A stretch of 64,000 nucleotides of DNA from Marinifilaceae bacterium (GTDB taxonomy: Bacteria; Bacteroidota; Bacteroidia; Bacteroidales; Marinifilaceae): the NCBI GenBank assembly GCA_025210485.1, contig JAOARN010000044.1, positions 1 to 64,000 on the forward strand. The letters run 5' to 3'. Under the pieces are notes generated by a model. It saw only the letters and a list, made by a program, of their open reading frames with translations. It did not search any database and was not told the origin of the DNA. A program made the translations under genes and the position numbers. Positions 46,300 to 54,956 of this stretch are shown one piece after another; positions within the stretch are counted from its first letter, which is position 1, and each line of letters starts with the position of its first letter.

Positions 46300-46545
46300 A
46301 AGTAATAATTTTTAAATTTTTAACACATATTTTATATTTTGTTAATTTACACTTAAAACCAATCTCATTAATTAAATTAAAAATCAAATCAATTATCTAT
46401 ATCAGAATTAAATTATTTTATGTTAATACAATATCTAAATCAAAGTCAGCTCAATAGTAAACGCGATACATATCATGTGTAACATCGATCATAAGTTCTA
46501 ACTATTATTTTGGTATAGAATGGATTTTTTTACAATTTTATATTA

Positions 46546-47934
46546 CTAATTCACACTTGATGCACCTTCAGTAAAACCTTCATCGTATTCCACACTACTT
46601 TTATCCCAATTACTAGTACCTGTTATAGTCGCTTCACAATCTTTAAACATAAAACTCATATCGGAAACACTAGAAGTATCCCAAGTAGACAAATCTATTT
46701 CACCAAGTCCTTTATAATTCATAAACAAACCTGACATATTTTGAATACCAGTAGTTACGTATTTACTTAAGTCAGTTTTAACACCTTCTAACTTTGTTTT
46801 TTCAATTGCTTCCTTCAATCTATCTAGATCAACAAATGTATACTTCTCCCCGTTTAATTCATATTCTACCCCAACCATGGCATGTTTAGTCGCTATTATA
46901 TGCCCTCGGGGATCCTGTTTTAAATATATTTCTTCAAAGACTGCTGTGCAGGTTCCTGATTTATCCAAAGTCAAAGTAATTTCTTTATCTGTTTTTTCTC
47001 CATTTGGTGTAATCCAATGCTTAAATTTACTATCTCTATGAGCTACAGCTATTACTGTAAATGGTTTTCCTTTCAAAAATGGCTCATTCGGTTTTATAAT
47101 ATGCCCATCACCAATCTCTTTTATTTTCACATCTATTGATTTAGGATTATATCCATCATTATCAACCTTAAAATCTAAAGGAACAATAATTTCTTGTTCA
47201 AATTCTGCAAATTTAAACTTTGCATTTACCTTATGCTCTCCTTCTTTAAGTGTTTTCACTTTTACTTTTATACATAAATCCTTATTGACTCCTATGATTA
47301 TTTTTTCTGAAGCAAGAGGCGTGTTTTTTTTCTCCACATCTTTCATCTCTAATTCAACCCCAATATTTGATTCAAACCCTATATCTTCTTTTTTTAGAAT
47401 TACAGGGAAGCAGTTAAAATTGATGAATTTTAAATCCAAGTCTACCTCCACATCTTTTTGATAATGTCCTACATTAACTCCTGATTTTTGCAATACAAAC
47501 TTAACTTTTTTAGGATCATACTGGGTCGTAGCCTTGGCTACAATATTAACAGGTATTCCAAAACTATTTTCTAAACTTAAGTGCAAATACTCATCTTTAC
47601 TTATTTCACTATCTGGTATTAAACTTACATCTAATTTCAAAATATTTATTGGATTTATCTTTAGACCGTATAATTCTTCATCTACTTTTAGATTCTTATA
47701 ATCTGAACTTTGAACAAATTCCTTAACTGTAAAATTAGTATTATTATAAATCTTAGCTGATAAAGTTCCTTTTACTCCAAAAGGCAAATAACCAAAATCA
47801 AGAGTGTCATTACAGAATAATCTTTTTTCAAGATGTTTCGGTGTATTTGTTTTAAAATCTGTATCATCCGTGCATCCTACAATTCCCACTAATAATAATA
47901 CTGCTATTGTTATATAATTGAATATCTTTTTCAT
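46546..47934 (-). CDS. BspA-type (DUF285) surface lipoprotein, module copy 1
   Basis: A 462-residue paralog of the lipoprotein at 44268. It starts at the ATG 47934 (MKKIFNYI); the in-frame ATG at 48027 lies inside the previous gene. Lipobox IVGC, then TDDTDF, again acidic. The mature part has the same beta domains (LDFGYLPFGVKG), an InlB-like unit (FKHWITPNGEKT, CTAVFEE) and a DUF285 unit near the end (DLSTWDTSSVSDMSFMF). The gene lies 10 bases after the barrel gene at 47945. Sequence has diverged strongly from the other copy, so the duplication is old or under diversifying selection. Confidence 0.75.
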   Translation of the reverse strand: MKKIFNYITIAVLLLVGIVGCTDDTDFKTNTPKHLEKRLFCNDTLDFGYLPFGVKGTLSAKIYNNTNFTVKEFVQSSDYKNLKVDEELYGLKINPINILKLDVSLIPDSEISKDEYLHLSLENSFGIPVNIVAKATTQYDPKKVKFVLQKSGVNVGHYQKDVEVDLDLKFINFNCFPVILKKEDIGFESNIGVELEMKDVEKKNTPLASEKIIIGVNKDLCIKVKVKTLKEGEHKVNAKFKFAEFEQEIIVPLDFKVDNDGYNPKSIDVKIKEIGDGHIIKPNEPFLKGKPFTVIAVAHRDSKFKHWITPNGEKTDKEITLTLDKSGTCTAVFEEIYLKQDPRGHIIATKHAMVGVEYELNGEKYTFVDLDRLKEAIEKTKLEGVKTDLSKYVTTGIQNMSGLFMNYKGLGEIDLSTWDTSSVSDMSFMFKDCEATITGTSNWDKSSVEYDEGFTEGASSVN

Positions 47935-47944
47935 AATCTTAAAT

Positions 47945-48529
47945 TTAAAATAAGTAAGCAATAGAAAACTGTAAATCATACCTGTCAAATTCAATACTTG
48001 ACATCCCGACTGAAAATAACATATCATTGAACTGATAATTTGCTCCTAATTCAAAAGAAATCCCCGAACAACTATCATCGTCTTTTGCCCAATAAGTAGC
48101 ATCTTTAGTATTATTCAATTTCAAATAATCAACTTCCAAAGTCTTTAGATACTTTCCATAGCCCAAACCTCCATACAATCCAAAGTTATCTGCTAGCTTA
48201 TGGGTTAAACCAAGATTAATCATATGCGACTCTATTTTTGATTCACCAGTTTGAACATAACATCGGTCATTTCCTAAAAAAGTTTCTACATTTTGGATAT
48301 TAAACGAATAATCCAAATCAAACCTCATTGATCGCGCTTGAAAATTTAAATACAAACCTGTTTTATCAAAAAAATTTAAAACTCCAATTTTAAATCCAAT
48401 GGGATTATACAAACTGCCGCTATAACCAGCGTATACTTCTTTCCTCTCCTGTTTATCTTCTTCCGCTTTTTGTGCACTCACCATTATGGAACACAAGAGA
48501 ATACTTGTTATTAAAATAAAATTTTTCAT
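47945..48529 (-). CDS. Small outer-membrane beta-barrel protein, module copy 1
   Basis: A 194-residue paralog of the barrel at 45733, with a signal peptide (about 1-19) and terminal strand DRYDLQFSIAYLF, identical in its last 12 residues to the other copy. Landmarks include LYNPIGFKIGVLNF and LYGGLGYGKYLKTL. First gene of the duplicated two-gene module. About 900 bases of non-coding DNA lie upstream, so it probably has its own promoter. Function unknown. Confidence 0.72.
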   Translation of the reverse strand: MKNFILITSILLCSIMVSAQKAEEDKQERKEVYAGYSGSLYNPIGFKIGVLNFFDKTGLYLNFQARSMRFDLDYSFNIQNVETFLGNDRCYVQTGESKIESHMINLGLTHKLADNFGLYGGLGYGKYLKTLEVDYLKLNNTKDATYWAKDDDSCSGISFELGANYQFNDMLFSVGMSSIEFDRYDLQFSIAYLF

Positions 48530-49432
48530 AAGTAATAGTTATAATTATTATCGAATCAAACACATCCTTGCCAAAACTAGACAAGCTTTCTCACACAATA
48601 TGTCGACAAATGGCGCTATTTAATAAGATTCACTTCTGCCATATACATCAACATTAAACGATATTTATAAATAGTAGCTTAATTCTATTTAATACATCTC
48701 TACTCCAGAACTCAAAAAAAACTACTTGATATAAGCTTTTTGTACTACTATATTAGAGAAATACTGTTAAACAAAACAAATAAGTTTTCACTTTAACAAA
48801 ACAAAAACACAAACATAATAAACAGATTTAATGTAAGTTACATACATCAACCCCTAATTAAAGTTCCGAAAACTACTGCTTTTATAACATTTTTATACAT
48901 ATTTTAACTACTTGTATTTTAACAATAAGACAACATAATATTAAATATATAATTAACATTTTAGGTTTTTCAGATAAAAGGAGGAAATTCCTATGTAAAT
49001 AGCTATACTTATAACATACAAACATATAGTCAGATATATTATACTTCCTAAAACAAAGTTTGAATTATTCAACTTGTAAGATTTTAGATATAGGCAATTG
49101 TTTTTTATTTGCAGATCAAAATAATTCTAAAAATCAGAATCGACTATATAAATCAAAATAATCCACAGAACAATTAGTAGTAAATATTTTTTAATAGATC
49201 ACAAGTCGATATTGGCATAATAAAATATTTGTTTGTAATTTTGATTTAAACTCAAACATAAATTCTTCAATTCATTTTCTATTTTACTTTTATTTATTAT
49301 CATATTAATTGAAGAAACAAATATTAATTACAGCAGGCATCTTATTTTCAACTAGTTGAATTTTCTCGATTATGGTATACTCTTCGTGTATTTCAGTTTG
49401 AGAGTGCCAAGGCTAAAAACTCAACCATCAAA
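48530..49432. other. Long divergent spacer, nothing recognised
   Basis: A gap of 903 very AT-rich bases between divergently transcribed genes. No ORF, repeat or clear promoter element recognised. Confidence 0.5.
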
Positions 49433-51067
49433 ATGCATTTATTAAAATTTAAATTATCACTTATCATCTTAATCTGCTGCTTTAATATAAGTGGCTCATT
49501 TGCTCAAATCAGGAAAATTCCATCTGAAAAACCAAAATTAATCGTTGCTATAGTGGTAGATCATCTTAGATCTGATTATTACAATCGATACCAACACCTA
49601 TTAACAGATGGTGGGTTCCGAAGAATTATTAAAGATGGAAGCAATTGTCGAAACACAAAATATTCATATATCTACTCACAAACGGGAACCGACCATGCAA
49701 GTATATTCACTGGTTGCGATCCCGCTATACACGGTATTGTATCCAAAGGATGGTACAATCGACTTAATGACAAATATGTATCGTCAACAGAGGATAGGGA
49801 TGCTCAAATTTTTGGGGTCGACAGAATTAATAATAAAGGCTGCTCTCCAAAAAAACTTTTGGCTCCCACCATTGGTGACCAAATGAAATTATACAACAAT
49901 ACTTCAAAAGTAATTGGAGTAGGACTTAATTCAGAATCAGCAATGTTCTCGGCTGGACATTCGGCTAATGGTGTATATTGGTTAGATAGATTTAGCGGAA
50001 GATTTACAAGTTCAAAATTCTACCTTGATTCTATCCCAGAATGGGTTAATAAATTTAATTCAAAAAAATTGTATGACTTCTATCTTAAGCAAACATGGAT
50101 GCCTATAAACACAATGAGAAAAAAGAACATAGGCTATAATCTGAAAGTAAAACTAGGCTTAAACAAGGAGTTTTCCTACGAACTATCAAAAATGAAAGAT
50201 AGAATAGGATACAATACTCTAAAAACAACTCCTTTTGGAAATATGTATGTTCGTGACTTTGCACAAAAAGCAATTATCCACGAAAATCTTGGCAAGGATG
50301 ATGATACAGATTTAATCACTATAAATTTCACAAGTCTAACAGGGGCATATCCAAAGCTTTCACCCTTTGATCCTGAAATTTTAGATAATTACCTTAGACT
50401 TGATATAGAAATAGAAAATTTCCTGAATTTCCTAGACAAACAAGTTGGTATTGAAAATACACTAATAATTCTAAGTTCCGATCAGATAGCAAACTACACC
50501 AACAAAACCCTCGAAAAGAACAATGTTCCTACAGGAGTTTTCAGCATGTACAACTCTGTAGCCCTTTTAAAATCATATCTAAACATAAGTTATGGTAGTG
50601 GCAAATGGATTCTCGGATACGATTCACAGCAAATATATCTAAACAGAAAACTAATAGAAGATTCAAAGAAATCATTAAAGGAATTCCAAGAGAAAACTTC
50701 TGAGTTTTTTGTACAATTTTCAGGGGTAGCAAAAACTATTAGTTCTAGCAGTCTACAAAACGTAAACTTTACACATGGTGTAGCAAGCAAAATACAAAAA
50801 TCATATAACCAAAAAAGATCGGGAGATATATTCTACACCCTAGAACCAGGCTGGAGACATGAATACAAAAATCATGGTGAAAATCTTTCGGTATACAGCT
50901 ACACAACTCAAGTGCCATTATACTGGTATGGGTGGAAAGTAAAAAGAATGGAAATAAATAGATCGGTGGGTATTGAAGATATTGTGCCTACCCTCTCAAA
51001 TATACTTGACCTGACAATTTCATCAAACTGCAATGGAAAGATTATTCCTGAAATAATCGAATACTAA
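49433..51067 (+). CDS. Alkaline-phosphatase-superfamily protein with missing metal ligands
   Basis: A 544-residue secreted protein: signal peptide at about residues 1-25 (SFAQ/I). The fold is that of PafA-like phosphatases (IVAIVVDHLRSDYYNRY near 37-53, with the first metal Asp 43). The nucleophile Thr is kept in SQTGTDHAS (about 82-90). The segment that normally reads SSxDYVGH is SLTGAYP here (about 301-307), so a metal Asp and His are lost. The TADH block is SSDQ (348-351), so another His is lost. A late His in FTHGVAS is present. Function may be substrate binding only, or a different chemistry. It is a single gene followed by a strong hairpin. Confidence 0.8.
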   Translation: MHLLKFKLSLIILICCFNISGSFAQIRKIPSEKPKLIVAIVVDHLRSDYYNRYQHLLTDGGFRRIIKDGSNCRNTKYSYIYSQTGTDHASIFTGCDPAIHGIVSKGWYNRLNDKYVSSTEDRDAQIFGVDRINNKGCSPKKLLAPTIGDQMKLYNNTSKVIGVGLNSESAMFSAGHSANGVYWLDRFSGRFTSSKFYLDSIPEWVNKFNSKKLYDFYLKQTWMPINTMRKKNIGYNLKVKLGLNKEFSYELSKMKDRIGYNTLKTTPFGNMYVRDFAQKAIIHENLGKDDDTDLITINFTSLTGAYPKLSPFDPEILDNYLRLDIEIENFLNFLDKQVGIENTLIILSSDQIANYTNKTLEKNNVPTGVFSMYNSVALLKSYLNISYGSGKWILGYDSQQIYLNRKLIEDSKKSLKEFQEKTSEFFVQFSGVAKTISSSSLQNVNFTHGVASKIQKSYNQKRSGDIFYTLEPGWRHEYKNHGENLSVYSYTTQVPLYWYGWKVKRMEINRSVGIEDIVPTLSNILDLTISSNCNGKIIPEIIEY

Positions 51068-51107
51068 ATTATACCTAACACAGTTTGTAAAAGCACATAA
51101 ATCAATT

Positions 51108-51156
51108 TATGCTATAAGAAGTAAATACTACAAAAGTATTCACTTCTTATAGCATA
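51108..51156. terminator. Long hairpin between convergent genes
   Basis: Two 21-base arms (TATGCTATAAGAAGTAAATAC and its complement with one mismatch) around a seven-base loop. It lies between the stops at 51067 and 51168. No T run follows, so it may work in both directions or protect RNA ends. Confidence 0.7.
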
Positions 51157-51167
51157 CTTGTAAACTG

Positions 51168-52259
51168 CTAAATGTTTTTAGTAATTCTTCCAACCAATCG
51201 AGAATCATTAAAAAACTCTTTAGCCACAACTCTTAATATAGTATACATTGGAATTGCTGCCATCATTCCAATAATTCCCATCATGCTTCCAGCAATAACA
51301 ATAACCAAAAATATTTCCAAAGGATGGGCATTAACGCTATTTGAATATATCAACGGCTGAAAGAATACATTGTCTATGATTTGAACTGAACCAAAAACAA
51401 TAGCCATATAACCCATTAAAGGTAAAATATCAGAATAGAAATCGGTATGAATATTGGTTATAATACCTATTATCATTCCTAAAGTTGCACCAATAAGAGG
51501 ACCTATATATGGAATTATATTCATAAGACCTCCTAATAAACCTATTACCATAGCAGTACTAAACTTAATCCCAACTAACCAAAGCCCCATAGTAATAAGA
51601 AATCCGACTAAACTCATTTCAATAACCAGTCCGATAAAATATCTGGTAAGAAGCCCTTTTATTGATTTAAATATATGTCTCAATTTATGATCATATTTTT
51701 CAGGAAAAACAACTATGATCAACTCTGAGAACATGCTGTTATCTTTCAGAAGGAAGAAGGTTATAAACGAAATAGAGAACAGCGCCATAAATACATTTCC
51801 CAGAGTTCCAGCTATTCCTTTAAATATATTGGAAATATCAGACACTTTTATAAAACTTGTAATATTTTCAGTAATAGTTGTCTTTATATCGAAATCAGAA
51901 TCTTTTAAATATTTATTAGCTAAATTATTAATTTTATCTATCGGTTGTTCTAGACTTTCAACAACTGTATTAATCTCTATTGTCGATAATTCCTCAGCTT
52001 GTGCTGCCAACAGAGGTATGAAAATCCTGAAAAACATAACCATTACAAACCACAAAACCAACAAACTAGATACAGCAGATAAAGAAATTGGAATTTGTTT
52101 ATTTCGAATTTTAAATTTAGAAATAAATTCGACTATTGGTCTACCAATTAGTGAAAGAATTAATGATATTATTATATATGCAAGAATATTACTAAAATAC
52201 CAACAAACAAAACCCAACAAAACCACTAAGAATGCGATAAAAAAATATTTAGCTCTCAT
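51168..52259 (-). CDS. AI-2E family transporter
   Basis: A 363-residue inner-membrane protein of the AI-2E/PerM family (formerly UPF0118). About eight helices are visible: two at the start (FFIAFLVVLLGFVCWYFSNIL, AYIIISLILSL), then a soluble part (about 100-160), then the C-terminal cluster with LLGGLMNIIPYIGPLIGATLG near 235-255 and QPLIYSNSVNAHPLEIFLVIV near 295-315, both family signatures. Family members export small molecules such as autoinducer-2 or act as Na/H antiporters; the substrate here is unknown. Confidence 0.92.
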   Translation of the reverse strand: MRAKYFFIAFLVVLLGFVCWYFSNILAYIIISLILSLIGRPIVEFISKFKIRNKQIPISLSAVSSLLVLWFVMVMFFRIFIPLLAAQAEELSTIEINTVVESLEQPIDKINNLANKYLKDSDFDIKTTITENITSFIKVSDISNIFKGIAGTLGNVFMALFSISFITFFLLKDNSMFSELIIVVFPEKYDHKLRHIFKSIKGLLTRYFIGLVIEMSLVGFLITMGLWLVGIKFSTAMVIGLLGGLMNIIPYIGPLIGATLGMIIGIITNIHTDFYSDILPLMGYMAIVFGSVQIIDNVFFQPLIYSNSVNAHPLEIFLVIVIAGSMMGIIGMMAAIPMYTILRVVAKEFFNDSRLVGRITKNI

Positions 52260-52360
52260 ACGAATACAATAAAACGGTTTTTATTAACAAAATAAACCTA
52301 TTAAATAAATATAAATTTATTGCAAGGTAAATAATTATATTAATAATTCAGAATTAAAAC

Positions 52361-52391
52361 AAAAAGAGGTATGCTAATTAAAGCATACCTC
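52361..52391 (-). terminator. Intrinsic terminator after the gene at 52454
   Basis: GAGGTATGCT (52366-52375) and AGCATACCTC (52382-52391) pair, and the minus strand continues with TTTTT. It is about 60 bases beyond the stop at 52454. Confidence 0.8.
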
Positions 52392-52453
52392 ACCAAGATA
52401 ATCATACAACAAAATTTAGATGCAAGTATTTAGTTGTGTCTCTTATATTTTTG

Positions 52454-53179
52454 TTAAATAGAAGTTTCCTTTGGCTCACAAATATTTAAAAAATATTCAC
52501 TTTTATAATTTAAGACTTTGTCTTCACTATTTTTAAAAGCAATATTTCCAGCTTCTCTAATATTATTAACGGCATCTTTTAAGTACCAAAATGCTCTATC
52601 TCGTATATCTGATTCAGAATTAACAAACTTAGTCTCTGTACATTTTCGTGATAAAACATTTAATGAATTTGAATAATCCTTAGATTTACTAATCAAAGAT
52701 GAATCAATATCAATATTCTTATTATCTTCAGAAAATTCAATACCCAACTGATACAAACTTAATATATCATTCGCAAGATTACCAATATTTTCCTTAAATC
52801 GAAATTTTTCTAATTTATTTATATAATCAGTATTGCCTAAAAACAAATCTTGATAATATTCAATCAATTGGGCTCTATAAATATAGGTTGTTTCAGCCAG
52901 ACTTTGCCATTTTTCAGTAAGCTCATCAATATTTCGAAATTTATATTCACACTTGCTACTTGCAATTTCTAGAGCATTGATTCTATTTGGCAGTTCATTT
53001 ACTATATTTATATTTAAACCAGCTTTTTGAAGTTCAATAATATCTTTTTTTGCATCAAAATGCAAATCCTCTGCCTCTTGAATTATTAAATCGAGAGGTG
53101 TATCGGGAAGTGTAACCTCCTCGTCTGGAATTTGAAGGAGTTCTTCTAAAATTTGTTGATAATAGTTTATATTTACCAT
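52454..53179 (-). CDS. Helical hypothetical protein
   Basis: A 241-residue protein without a signal peptide or membrane segment. It is mostly alpha-helical and acidic with many Asn/Leu/Ile, including a probable coiled coil near 60-120. I do not recognise a family. Landmarks: a Pro-rich acidic motif PDEEVTLPDTPLDLI near 18-32, and DIRDRAFWYLKDAVNNIREAG near 192-212. It is a lone gene with a clear terminator downstream and a long spacer upstream. Confidence 0.6.
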   Translation of the reverse strand: MVNINYYQQILEELLQIPDEEVTLPDTPLDLIIQEAEDLHFDAKKDIIELQKAGLNINIVNELPNRINALEIASSKCEYKFRNIDELTEKWQSLAETTYIYRAQLIEYYQDLFLGNTDYINKLEKFRFKENIGNLANDILSLYQLGIEFSEDNKNIDIDSSLISKSKDYSNSLNVLSRKCTETKFVNSESDIRDRAFWYLKDAVNNIREAGNIAFKNSEDKVLNYKSEYFLNICEPKETSI

Positions 53180-53781
53180 TTTGACTTTTGTTTAGAATAG
53201 AATTATGTTCTATTTTTTTATATATAATAATAGTGTAAGTTTTCAGTTTAATTACGGTGTATTATTTAAGTTAATCAACTTATTATCGCAAAGTATCTAG
53301 ATGTTAAATTTGAATAAAAATCTTAATATCTCTGTTTAATACATTAACCAATAAGCATATGTAATTTATGCTTTTTTTTTATTTCTCACAAAAATAATAC
53401 ATATAGGAAATAGTCTTAATCACATAATAATATGTAAATCCAACGGTGCAAATATAACAGATTAAAGAGTTTTACAACAAAAAAAAATACATTATGTTTG
53501 ATTAAAAAGCCTTTTATTTATTCCAATACAAAATAGTCTGCCTTTAATATGATACTAAAACAAGATGTTTATTTAAGTATACTTAATCAATAAAAATATA
53601 AACTAATATCATAGTTGAATAAATCGAATATTGGAATAACATTAATAAAGTTGTTTTACAATTGCAATGGTTGCGCAAAGTAATTATCAACAACTAATAT
53701 TTTTAATAGTACCTGAAATAAAACAAGATTTAATCACACAACAAAAGCATAGATAACCACGAGGACACAAACATTTTAAAA
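53180..53781. other. Spacer between the gene at 52454 and rlmH
   Basis: A gap of 602 AT-rich bases. The only notable string is ATTATCAACAACTAA at 53683-53697, which also occurs at 32444-32458. No ORF or hairpin recognised. Confidence 0.5.
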
Positions 53782-54255
53782 TTAAATGTGATGATATGGT
53801 TCGTTATTTATTATAGTGTATGCACGATATAACTGTTCAACAAAGATCATACGTACCATCTGGTGTGAAAAGGTCATTTTTGAAAGCGATATTTTTCTAT
53901 CTGCTCTTTCATACACATCTTTAGAAAATCCATAAGGCCCACCTATTACAAAAACAAGCTCTTTGTAACTAGCAAGATTCATTTTTTCAATTTGCTTTGA
54001 AAACTCTACAGAACTGAACTGCTTACCATTTTCATCTAAAAGAATTAAAATAGAAGATTTTGACAACTTCGAAAGAATCAATTCCCCTTCTTTCGACTTC
54101 TGCTCCTGAGAAGACATATTTTTACTGTTTTTAATGTCGGGAATAATATTTAAATTAAAATTAACATAATGCTTTAATCTTTTTTGATATTCTTCGATTC
54201 CCTCTGCAATGTATTTCTTATCGGTTTTCCCGATTACCAGTAATTGAATCTTCAT
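53782..54255 (-). CDS. rlmH: 23S rRNA pseudouridine-1915 N3-methyltransferase
   Basis: A 157-residue SPOUT methyltransferase. It has MKIQLLVIGKT at the start, LLDENGKQFSSVEFS near 73-87, the SAM-binding knot VFVIGGPYGFSKDVYERAD near 101-119 and the C-terminal FSHQMVRMIFVEQLYRAYTI near 129-148 followed by a short HH tail. RlmH methylates pseudouridine 1915 in helix 69 of 23S rRNA on the assembled ribosome. All family blocks are intact. Confidence 0.97.
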   Translation of the reverse strand: MKIQLLVIGKTDKKYIAEGIEEYQKRLKHYVNFNLNIIPDIKNSKNMSSQEQKSKEGELILSKLSKSSILILLDENGKQFSSVEFSKQIEKMNLASYKELVFVIGGPYGFSKDVYERADRKISLSKMTFSHQMVRMIFVEQLYRAYTIINNEPYHHI

Positions 54256-54956
54256 TTTATATTATTTAGTGATGTGTGTGATAAAAATCAATTATAAAGA
54301 CCGCTTTACAACAAACAATCCTTAATCCATAGATATTTGACCTACTGACATAAACAAACTACAATCGGAAACATAAAAAATGCTTCTTTTATGAATAAAT
54401 CATAATTTATATATGAAGAAAAATCAAATATTCCTATTTCAAATTTAACTTATACAAATCTAACATAGTAAATCAAATAGATTTCGAATTGTATTGTTAA
54501 ATATATTTAAAATAAAAAAGTTTCCAACAGAACCTAATAAAGCATATTAAGCTATTAACAAGCCTTCGTATTTTAATAAAATTAAAACTCATGATTGACA
54601 AAACTATTTTATAATTAAGTTTCCAGTTTTCGCTAATATGGATATCTTGATGGATAATATAAATACTTCAATCTTATATTACATAATGAATTTCACATAA
54701 AAAACTAAAAATCTCATATTAAATTTCACTAAGCTTTGATTGTTTTTATAAGAACGAAACAAACACTAATTTAGTATTAAAACCTATTGATATTGTACCC
54801 TTACAGAAGATACCAAGCAATATCAGAAGAGTTTTACTAGCATACAAAAAACTAATTTTATTAAAACAAAATACAATCTAATTTTTCATAAAAATTTCAT
54901 GTTAATCAATTTTTTGTATATTCGTAGCCTAATTAGGAATATTTAAAAAAATTTCA
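54256..54956. other. Divergent spacer upstream of the PpiD-like gene
   Basis: A gap of 701 AT-rich bases. A near-consensus -7 element TATATTCG lies close to 54917. No ORF or repeat recognised. Confidence 0.5.
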
